Below, in pieces: positions 8,320 to 14,096 of a stretch of DNA of 38,529 nt. Source of the DNA: Flavobacteriaceae bacterium (GTDB lineage Bacteria; Bacteroidota; Bacteroidia; Flavobacteriales; Flavobacteriaceae). The stretch lies in the NCBI GenBank assembly GCA_020346245.1, contig CP070778.1:2555918-2594446 (forward strand). Reading direction: 5' to 3'. The notes beneath the pieces were generated by a model. It did no database searches and was not told the DNA's origin. It saw nothing but the letters and a program-made list of their open reading frames with translations. How positions within the stretch are numbered: the stretch's first letter is position 1; each line of letters starts with the position of its first letter. Both the position numbers and the translations under genes were made by a program.

Positions 8320-8889
8320 ATGAAACGAATAGTTCTTTTTGCTTCAGGCTCCGGCACTAATGTTGAAAACATTATCCATTATTTTTCTGATAATAAACAA
8401 GTTGAGATTGTTGCTGTCTTAACAAACAGGAAAGAAGCCAAAGTTTTAGAGCGGTGTGCACGACTCAAGGTTAGTGCTTTGTATTTTAACAGGCACGCCT
8501 TTATGGAAACTGACTTAATTTCTGAATTTTTAAATAATCTCAATATCGATTTAATTGTACTGGCAGGATTCCTGTGGCGCATCCCAAAAAGCTTAATTGA
8601 TCAATTCCCTGATAAAATCATAAATATACATCCTGCCCTATTACCTAAGTATGGGGGTAAAGGAATGTATGGTATGAAGGTTCACGAAGCTGTAAAGGAA
8701 AATTTAGACCCTGAAACAGGAATTACCATTCATTATGTTAATGAACATTATGATGAGGGAACAATTATCACACAGGTCAGAACCCTGGTAAATGCCACGG
8801 ATACCCCGGAAGATATAGCTCAAAAAGTCCATAAACTTGAATATGAACATTTTCCGAAGGAAATTGAAAAACTCTTATTTAGGGGATAA
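8320..8889 (+). CDS. purN: Phosphoribosylglycinamide formyltransferase
   Basis: The 189-residue protein performs the third step of de novo purine synthesis, transferring a formyl group from 10-formyltetrahydrofolate to GAR. The phosphate-binding loop FASGSGTNVENII is at the N-terminus. The catalytic block IINIHPALLPKYGGKGMYG supplies the Asn and His of the active site, and GITIHYVNEHYDEG supplies the catalytic Asp and folate contacts. It is slightly shorter than the E. coli enzyme. Its stop overlaps the rnhA start in a TAATG junction, so the two are co-transcribed and probably translationally coupled. Confidence 0.96.
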   Translation: MKRIVLFASGSGTNVENIIHYFSDNKQVEIVAVLTNRKEAKVLERCARLKVSALYFNRHAFMETDLISEFLNNLNIDLIVLAGFLWRIPKSLIDQFPDKIINIHPALLPKYGGKGMYGMKVHEAVKENLDPETGITIHYVNEHYDEGTIITQVRTLVNATDTPEDIAQKVHKLEYEHFPKEIEKLLFRG

Positions 8890-9524
8890 TGGCAAAAAAG
8901 AATAAATTTTATGTGGTTTGGAAGGGCAAGAGACCAGGCATTTATGAAAGTTGGGATGATTGCAAAGCTGCAATATCTGGTGCCAAAGGAACTCAATATA
9001 TGTCATTCCCCAATTTTGAAGTTGCCAAAAAAGCTTATAACAGTAATTACGAAGCATATAAAGGTAAAAAGAAAAAGAGTCCTCAGCTTTCCCCTCAGGA
9101 TCTGCTTAAAATTGGAGATCCAAATTTTCATTCCATTTCTGTTGATGCAGCATCCAGCGGAAATCCGGGAATTATGGAGTACCAGGGGGTAGATACTAAA
9201 ACCGGCAAAAGACTATTTAAACAAGGGCCCTTTCCGGAAGGCACAAATAACATTGGTGAGTTTCTGGCGATAGTCCATGGACTGGCCTATTTAAAGCAGA
9301 AAAATAGCGATCGGATAATTTATTCAGATTCCAGGACGGCTATTAGCTGGGTGAGAAAAAAAAGCTGTAATACCAAACTTTTGGAAAACAATAAAAACAA
9401 ACCTTTGTTTGATCTCATTCGAAGGGCGGTTGAATGGTTAAAAAACAATTCATACAATACCCCTATTGTAAAATGGGAAACCAAAGCATGGGGAGAAATT
9501 CCTGCCGATTTCGGGAGGAAATAG
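8889..9524 (+). CDS. rnhA: Ribonuclease HI with N-terminal viroplasmin domain
   Basis: The 211-residue protein has two parts. Residues 4-58 (KFYVVWKGKRPGIYESWDDC and on) form a viroplasmin / RNase H1 N-terminal domain, which in eukaryotic RNase H1 binds RNA-DNA hybrids. Residues 80-211 form the RNase HI fold with the four acidic residues visible: Asp86 in SVDAASSGNPG, Glu124 in NIGEFLAIVHGL, Asp147 in IYSDSRTAISWV and Asp207 near the C-terminus. It removes RNA from hybrids. It overlaps purN by one base. This two-domain form is usual in Bacteroidota. A second frame at 8911-9192 is a shadow of this gene. Confidence 0.93.
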   Translation: MAKKNKFYVVWKGKRPGIYESWDDCKAAISGAKGTQYMSFPNFEVAKKAYNSNYEAYKGKKKKSPQLSPQDLLKIGDPNFHSISVDAASSGNPGIMEYQGVDTKTGKRLFKQGPFPEGTNNIGEFLAIVHGLAYLKQKNSDRIIYSDSRTAISWVRKKSCNTKLLENNKNKPLFDLIRRAVEWLKNNSYNTPIVKWETKAWGEIPADFGRK

Positions 9525-9574
9525 ATATCCGGTTTTTTAGCTTTTAAATACCATTATTTGGACATTCAAAAGCG

Positions 9575-9582
9575 TATATTTG
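9575..9582 (+). promoter_or_regulatory. -7 box upstream of the PfkB gene
   Basis: TATATTTG followed by CACC is a textbook Bacteroidota -7 element and sits 22 bp before the ATG at 9605. A TTTG at 9557-9560 lies upstream at a shorter than usual spacing of 14 bp, so its role as the -33 element is doubtful. Confidence 0.6.
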
Positions 9583-9604
9583 CACCGTATTTCAAAATCC
9601 ATTT

Positions 9605-10531
9605 ATGGGAAAGCTTTTAATTGTTGGTACTGTTGCTTTTGATACTATTGAGACTCCTTTTGGAAAAACAGATAAAATTCTTGGCGGAGCTGCCACTTTT
9701 ATTGGTCTGGCGGCTTCACAGTTCGATATAGATTCTGCAATTGTTTCAGTGGTAGGAGATGATTTGCCCTATGAACATCTACAATTTCTGAAGGATAAGA
9801 ATATTGATATTTCGGCTATAGAAATTATAAAAGGTGGAAAGACATTCTTCTGGAGTGGTAAGTATCGTAACGATCTCAACACCAGGGACACCCTTAGCAC
9901 TGAACTGAATGTGCTGGCAGATTTCAATCCGGTAGTGCCTGAAAATTATAAAAACGCAGATGTTGTTATGTTAGGCAATCTCCATCCCAACATCCAAATG
10001 AGCGTTATCAATCAAATGAAGCAAAAACCAAAGTTAGTTGTTCTGGACACAATGAACTATTGGATGAATAATACTTTAAAAGAATTAGAAGAGGTTATAA
10101 AACATACTGATATTATTACCATAAATGATGAAGAAGCAAGGCAACTTACCAATGAATATTCTTTGGTAAAAGCGGCAACTCAGATTCATTCTATGGGACC
10201 AAGATATGTGGTCATAAAAAAAGGTGAGCATGGTGCTTTACTTTTTCATAATGAAAATATTTTCTTTGCCCCGGCCCTTCCTTTGAAAGAAGTTTTTGAT
10301 CCTACCGGTGCAGGTGATACATTTGCAGGAGGTTTTGTAGGTTATCTGTCCGAAACAGAAAACGTATCGTTCAACAATTTAAAAAATGCCGTTATACATG
10401 GATCTAATCTGGCTTCATTTTGTGTAGAACGTTTTGGAACAGAAAGAATGGCAAATTTAGGGAAAGAAGAAATAGATAGAAGATTACGTCAGTTCAGAGA
10501 ATTGACACAATTTGATATTGAATTACAATAA
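9605..10531 (+). CDS. PfkB-family carbohydrate/nucleoside kinase
   Basis: The 308-residue protein has the two PfkB signatures: an N-terminal glycine-rich substrate-binding block, KILGGAATFIGLAASQF, and the C-terminal ATP-binding and catalytic block FDPTGAGDTFAGGFVGYL with the predicted catalytic base Asp238. The family phosphorylates sugars or nucleosides (ribokinase, fructokinase, adenosine kinase and others). The exact substrate cannot be decided from the sequence. Its place between purine genes, just before the PurF-like gene, suggests a ribose or nucleoside substrate, but this is inference. It has its own -7 box and is followed by an intrinsic terminator at 10540-10563. Confidence 0.88.
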   Translation: MGKLLIVGTVAFDTIETPFGKTDKILGGAATFIGLAASQFDIDSAIVSVVGDDLPYEHLQFLKDKNIDISAIEIIKGGKTFFWSGKYRNDLNTRDTLSTELNVLADFNPVVPENYKNADVVMLGNLHPNIQMSVINQMKQKPKLVVLDTMNYWMNNTLKELEEVIKHTDIITINDEEARQLTNEYSLVKAATQIHSMGPRYVVIKKGEHGALLFHNENIFFAPALPLKEVFDPTGAGDTFAGGFVGYLSETENVSFNNLKNAVIHGSNLASFCVERFGTERMANLGKEEIDRRLRQFRELTQFDIELQ

Positions 10532-10539
10532 TAGAACAT

Positions 10540-10563
10540 GCCTCGGACTTTCGGGGCTTTTTT
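10540..10563 (+). terminator. Intrinsic terminator after the PfkB gene
   Basis: GCCTCG and CGGGGC pair across a 6-nt loop (one G-T pair) and are followed by TTTTTT. It lies 8 bp after the PfkB stop and ends 14 bp before the next ATG, so the PurF-like gene depends on read-through or on a promoter inside this hairpin region. Confidence 0.7.
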
Positions 10564-10577
10564 AATTCATTACAATA

Positions 10578-12476
10578 ATGAGTGATGCCATTAAACACGA
10601 ATGTGGAATATCTTTAATACGGCTGCTAAAGCCGTTAGATTACTATAAGGAAAAATATGGTAGTATTTTTTACGGAGTAAACAAGATGTATTTAATGATG
10701 GAAAAACAGCACAATCGTGGTCAGGATGGTGCAGGATTTGCCAGTATTAAATTAGATATGGCTCCGGGAGAACGATATATGAGTAGAGTTCGTTCTGTGG
10801 AATCTCAACCAATACAGGACATTTTTGCTCAGATTAATGACCGTATTAATAGAGCTTTAAAAGAAAACCCGGAATATATAGGCAATACCGATTTGCAAAA
10901 AAGGAATATCCCTTATATAGGGGAAGTACTGCTTGGACATGTCCGATATGGAACATTTGGAAAGAATAGCATTGAAAGTGTGCATCCTTTCCTCAGACAA
11001 AATAACTGGATGCATAGAAATCTTATCGTAGCTGGTAATTTTAATATGACTAATGTTGATGAGCTCTTTGATAATTTGATACAACTGGGTCAGCATCCAA
11101 AAGAAATGGCAGACACGGTTACCGTCATGGAAAAAATCGGGCATTTTCTTGATGATGCTGTAGCCAAGCTATACAGACAAATTAAAAAAGAAGGCTATAA
11201 CAAAATGGAGGCTTCTCCAATAATTGCCGAAAGATTAAAAGTTGCAAAAATTCTTAAAAAAGCAGCAAAGAATTGGGATGGTGGATATACCATGGCCGGT
11301 ATGTTTGGGCATGGAGACTCTTTTGTACTCAGAGATCCTTCGGGTATAAGGCCTGCCTATTATTTTAAAAACGATGAAGTAGTCGTGGTAGCCTCTGAGA
11401 GAGCGGCAATTCAAACGGTATTTAATGTTGTATATGACGATGTTCAAGAACTCGATCCCGGTAACGCCTTAATCATAAAGAAAAACGGAACCGTTAATAC
11501 AACTGAAATATTAGAACCAAAGGAAAGAAAAGCGTGCTCTTTTGAAAGAATTTATTTTTCCAGAGGTAGCGATAAAGAAATTTATCAGGAACGAAAAGAA
11601 TTAGGCAAATTGATTTTTCCTCAAATACTGTCCGCCATTGACGGGGATATAAAAAATACGGTTTTTTCATATATTCCTAATACTGCTGAGACCTCCTATC
11701 TTGGAATGATCAGAGAAGCGCAGAATTATTTGAATAAGAAAAAAGAAGAACAAATCCTGAAATTGGGATCTAATATTACCAGAGAGGAATTAAACAAGAT
11801 ATTAGATGTTAGGCCCAGGATTGAGAAAGTAGCCATTAAAGATGCCAAACTGAGAACATTTATTACACAGGATAGCAGCAGGGACGACCTTGTAGCTCAC
11901 GTCTATGACATTTCTTATGGCTCTGTAAACAAGAATGATAATCTTGTAATTATAGACGACAGCATTGTTAGGGGTACTACCTTAAAGAGAAGTATTCTAA
12001 GAATCCTGGACAGATTATCCCCCAAGAAAATTATTGTTGTTTCTTCTGCACCGCAAATTCGTTATCCTGATTGCTATGGTATTGATATGGCAAAACTTGA
12101 AGATTTTATAGCCTTTAAAGCCGCACTTGAATTGCACAAGGAACAGAATTCCATGCAGCTGGTAGATGAAATCTATCAGAAATGTTTACAACAAATTCAA
12201 ACAGCAGATAAGGATGTTATTAATTATGTGAAAGATTTCTATCAGCCCTTTAGTGCAGATCAGATATCTAAAAAAATTGGAGACCTGCTTAGTCCGGTGG
12301 ACATAAAAGCCGAGGTACAAATAATTTACCAAACAATAGAAAGTTTACATGAGGCTTGCCCAAAGAATCTGGGTGATTGGTATTTTACGGGAGATTACCC
12401 AACTCCGGGGGGAAATAAGGTTGTAAACAGGGCTTTTATAAACTTTTATGAGGGCAAAAACCAAAGGGCATATTAA
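10578..12476 (+). CDS. Long PurF-like amidophosphoribosyltransferase (class II glutamine amidotransferase)
   Basis: The 632-residue protein begins MSDAIKHECGI; Cys9 is the expected N-terminal nucleophile after processing. The glutaminase domain continues with QHNRGQDGAGF and GHVRYGTFG, and the C-terminal phosphoribosyltransferase domain has the PRPP loop LVIIDDSIVRGTTL at about 457-470. PurF makes phosphoribosylamine, the first committed step of purine synthesis. This protein is well over 100 residues longer than classical PurF (roughly 470-510), with extra sequence in both halves and a long C-terminal tail. It may be a second, divergent PurF paralogue; whether it is the main purine enzyme cannot be told from this window. 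A long palindrome lies 5 bp after the stop. Confidence 0.88.
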   Translation: MSDAIKHECGISLIRLLKPLDYYKEKYGSIFYGVNKMYLMMEKQHNRGQDGAGFASIKLDMAPGERYMSRVRSVESQPIQDIFAQINDRINRALKENPEYIGNTDLQKRNIPYIGEVLLGHVRYGTFGKNSIESVHPFLRQNNWMHRNLIVAGNFNMTNVDELFDNLIQLGQHPKEMADTVTVMEKIGHFLDDAVAKLYRQIKKEGYNKMEASPIIAERLKVAKILKKAAKNWDGGYTMAGMFGHGDSFVLRDPSGIRPAYYFKNDEVVVVASERAAIQTVFNVVYDDVQELDPGNALIIKKNGTVNTTEILEPKERKACSFERIYFSRGSDKEIYQERKELGKLIFPQILSAIDGDIKNTVFSYIPNTAETSYLGMIREAQNYLNKKKEEQILKLGSNITREELNKILDVRPRIEKVAIKDAKLRTFITQDSSRDDLVAHVYDISYGSVNKNDNLVIIDDSIVRGTTLKRSILRILDRLSPKKIIVVSSAPQIRYPDCYGIDMAKLEDFIAFKAALELHKEQNSMQLVDEIYQKCLQQIQTADKDVINYVKDFYQPFSADQISKKIGDLLSPVDIKAEVQIIYQTIESLHEACPKNLGDWYFTGDYPTPGGNKVVNRAFINFYEGKNQRAY

Positions 12477-12481
12477 CATTT

Positions 12482-12521
12482 TTATCGATGAAATGCACAA
12501 AATTGTGCATTTCATCGATAA
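12482..12521 (+). terminator. 19-bp perfect palindrome after the PurF-like gene (possible terminator)
   Basis: The two 19-nt arms (12482-12500 and 12503-12521) are exact complements, separated by AA. The RNA would form a very stable hairpin starting 5 nt after the stop codon. It lacks a T run directly after the stem, so it may protect the mRNA 3' end or terminate poorly rather than act as a standard terminator. A further TTCATCG (12531-12537) repeats part of the right arm. Confidence 0.5.
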
Positions 12522-12580
12522 TTTGCGCTATTCATCGGCTTTTTAACCACAGCGAACCAAAGGCGGTTACTTTAGACCTG

Positions 12581-12651
12581 CCATAGCATAAGTAGGTTAA
12601 GTTCATGGTAAGATTTGGGGCAAAAAAGGTGGAGACTTCTCCACCTTTTTT
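12581..12651 (+). ncRNA. Predicted small RNA, copy 1
   Basis: The RNA should begin at about the CC of CCATAGCATAAG (12581) and end after the T run at 12651, about 71 nt. The 40-nt core (12581-12620) ends ATTTGGGG. A short A-rich linker follows, then a stem with arms 12628-12635 and 12638-12645 (GGTGGAGA / TCTCCACC) and six T. The -7 box is TACTTTAG at 12568-12575, one base off TAnnTTTG. A T tract at 12540-12544 is in the position of the -33 region. The core has little internal pairing apart from CCAU with AUGG. Confidence 0.75.
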
Positions 12652-12795
12652 ATTTGATTGCCATTTATATTTTATTCTACTTCACATTTAATAAGACTTT
12701 TCTTCATCTTATATAGTATAATAACCTGTCCGGGGTATTTCAACCTATTAAAAAGAATTTTAGCCAAAATTTTTATCGACTTCAAACCATTAGAT

Positions 12796-12803
12796 TACAT
12801 TTG
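12796..12803 (+). promoter_or_regulatory. -7 box of small RNA copy 2
   Basis: TACATTTG is a perfect TAnnTTTG element, 5 nt upstream of the core. CCAAAA (12764-12769) and a T5 tract (12770-12774) lie upstream, at nearly the same offsets as in copies 3 and 4. Confidence 0.7.
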
Positions 12804-12808
12804 AAGAA

Positions 12809-12876
12809 CCATAGCATAAGTAGGTTAAGTTCATGGTAAGATTTGGGGAAAAAGGCAGGTGCAAACCTGCCTTTTT
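12809..12876 (+). ncRNA. Predicted small RNA, copy 2
   Basis: The 40-nt core (12809-12848) is identical to copies 1 and 3. The terminator has arms 12854-12860 and 12865-12871 (GGCAGGT / ACCTGCC) around GCAA, then TTTTT. The stem sequence differs from copy 1 but pairs perfectly. A 61-codon frame starting at 12843 crosses this terminator and copy 3 and is not credible as a gene. Confidence 0.78.
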
Positions 12877-13004
12877 ATTTTATAACCTTATCCCTAACAT
12901 CATATTTCATTTTTTTCCAATTCTTAAGAAATAATGCCGGTAAGCATTTCATCCAATTAAAAAGGAGTTTATCCAAAACCTTTTTCCCCAGCCACTCATT
13001 CACT

Positions 13005-13012
13005 TACATTTG
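13005..13012 (+). promoter_or_regulatory. -7 box of small RNA copy 3
   Basis: TACATTTG lies 5 nt upstream of the core. CCAAAA (12973-12978) is 32 nt upstream of the box, as in copy 2, followed by a T5 tract at 12981-12985. Confidence 0.7.
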
Positions 13013-13017
13013 GAGGA

Positions 13018-13086
13018 CCATAGCATAAGTAGGTTAAGTTCATGGTAAGATTTGGGGAAAAAGGCAGGTGTAAACCTGCCTTTTTT
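13018..13086 (+). ncRNA. Predicted small RNA, copy 3
   Basis: The core (13018-13057) is identical to copies 1 and 2. The terminator arms 13063-13069 and 13074-13080 match copy 2 except for one loop base (GTAA for GCAA), and six T follow. Copies 2 and 3 also share a recognisable upstream stretch of about 80 bp, so they are probably the most recent duplication. Confidence 0.78.
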
Positions 13087-13185
13087 ATTTCTGATAATCA
13101 GTAAATTATATCTTTTATTACTAAAACAATCCTTCGTGGCGCCAATATCAGCATCACTGGAAAGGCGAAAATTTACCAAAATTTC

Positions 13186-13216
13186 TTTGTTATTTCTCAC
13201 AATACCAGTAATTTAG
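13186..13216 (+). promoter_or_regulatory. Promoter of small RNA copy 4
   Basis: TTTG (13186-13189), a 19-bp spacer and TAATTTAG (13209-13216) fit the Bacteroidota -33/-7 promoter, with one mismatch in the -7 box. CCAAAA is present at 13176-13181. Confidence 0.65.
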
Positions 13217-13221
13217 TAATG

Positions 13222-13291
13222 CCATAGCATAAGTAGGTTAAGTTTATGGTAAGATTTGGGACGAAAAGGGTGGAGGCTTCTCCGCCCTTTT
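13222..13291 (+). ncRNA. Predicted small RNA, copy 4
   Basis: The core (13222-13261) differs from the others at two places: GTTTATGG replaces GTTCATGG and the last G is A. The terminator stem (13268-13275 with 13280-13287) reads GGGTGGAG / CTCCGCCC with one G-U pair, followed by TTTT. The stem sequence is again different but paired, which supports selection for the hairpin. Confidence 0.72.
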
Positions 13292-13302
13292 CTATATAAC
13301 AA

Positions 13303-13332
13303 AAAACCTCCCTAAATATTTAGGGAGGTTTT
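13303..13332. terminator. Bidirectional terminator between the small-RNA array and sodA
   Basis: The 15-nt arms 13303-13317 and 13318-13332 are exact inverted repeats (AAAACCTCCCTAAAT and its complement) with A/T runs on both ends. It can stop sodA transcription on the minus strand and anything escaping the array on the plus strand. Confidence 0.85.
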
Positions 13333-13369
13333 GTTTCTAATAAATTCCGGACTAAAGTTTAATCGTCAT

Positions 13370-13978
13370 TTACTTATTGGAACTGTATAACTCAGCAACT
13401 TTATCCCAGTTAATAATATTAAAAAAAGCTTTTACATAATCTGGCCTTCTGTTTTGATAATTTAAATAATATGCATGTTCCCAAACATCCAATCCCAAAA
13501 TTGGATGTCCTCCGCATCCGGTTCCAGGCATTAACGAATTATCTTGATTTGGCGTTGAACAAACTTCTACTTTGCCTCCTTCATGTACACAAAGCCAGGC
13601 CCACCCAGAGCCAAATTGTGTTGCAGCGGCTTTGCTAAAAGTCTCCTTAAAAGCATCGAATGAACCAAAGGCCTCATTTATAGCAGCAGCAAGATCTCCT
13701 GCTGGCTCACCTCCCCCATCAGGGGACATTATTTCCCAAAATAGCGCGTGATTATAATAACCTCCGCCATTATTTCGGACGGCACCGTTAGACATATCTA
13801 AGTTTTTTAATATATCTGTAATAGATTTATTTGCCAGATCTGTATTTTCAATAGCTGCATTAAGTTTTGTAGTATAGCCATTGTGATGCTTTGTATGGTG
13901 TATCTCCATAGTCCTTGCATCAATATAAGGTTCTAATGCATCATATGCATAGGGTAGTTTTGGTAATTCAAATCCCAT
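13370..13978 (-). CDS. sodA: Superoxide dismutase, Mn-type
   Basis: The 202-residue protein has the Fe/Mn SOD metal ligands: His27 in [11 protein letters not shown], His in [11 protein letters not shown], and Asp and His in [19 protein letters not shown]. Two features point to manganese. The position of the FeSOD glutamine is Gly in the YYNHALFW block, and the C-terminal domain has [11 protein letters not shown], matching the glutamine-bearing TANQDSPLM of E. coli SodA. A cambialistic enzyme cannot be excluded. There is no signal peptide, so it acts in the cytoplasm. It is a single-gene unit with its own -7 box (14013-14020) overlapped by an inverted repeat, and ends in the terminator at 13303-13332. 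Confidence 0.95.
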   Translation of the reverse strand: MGFELPKLPYAYDALEPYIDARTMEIHHTKHHNGYTTKLNAAIENTDLANKSITDILKNLDMSNGAVRNNGGGYYNHALFWEIMSPDGGGEPAGDLAAAINEAFGSFDAFKETFSKAAATQFGSGWAWLCVHEGGKVEVCSTPNQDNSLMPGTGCGGHPILGLDVWEHAYYLNYQNRRPDYVKAFFNIINWDKVAELYSSNK

Positions 13979-14004
13979 TTCTAAACGTTTTAAGTTAATA
14001 ATTA

Positions 14005-14023
14005 GAGTGACTCAAAGTTACTC
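14005..14023 (-). promoter_or_regulatory. sodA -7 box inside an inverted repeat
   Basis: On the minus strand TAACTTTG (14013-14020) fits TAnnTTTG and lies 34 bp upstream of the sodA ATG. It is embedded in GAGTGAC-N5-GTTACTC (14005-14011 and 14017-14023), an inverted repeat with one mismatch, which could be an operator. No regulator is identifiable. Confidence 0.5.
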
Positions 14024-14096
14024 ATTTTAACATTTATATTGGCCTAATTATTTGTTAAGAACTCTTTAAGATTATGTAATTTGCAATAAAAAGTTA

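Larger units (their letters stand above)
12568..13291 (+). repeat. Array of four tandem small-RNA units
   Basis: A 40-nt core starts at 12581, 12809, 13018 and 13222 (spacings 228, 209 and 204 bp), always on the plus strand. Copies 1-3 are identical over 40 nt and copy 4 has two changes. Each core is preceded at exactly 5 nt by a TAnnTTWG box and followed by its own hairpin plus T run. The intervening sequence has diverged except for the promoter region. No protein frame is consistent across units. Confidence 0.9.

Noticed and set aside
12843..13200. 61- and 66-codon frames in the small-RNA array
   Set aside because: They run across terminators and cores, are not repeated in the other units, and have no start or composition support.
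12568..13291. CRISPR array
   Set aside because: The units are 204-228 bp apart, spacers are long and partly similar, each unit has its own promoter-like box and terminator, and no cas gene is near.
12568..13291. Miniature transposon (MITE) or other mobile repeat
   Set aside because: No terminal inverted repeats or target-site duplications flank the units. All copies are in tandem and one orientation, and no copy is seen elsewhere in the window.
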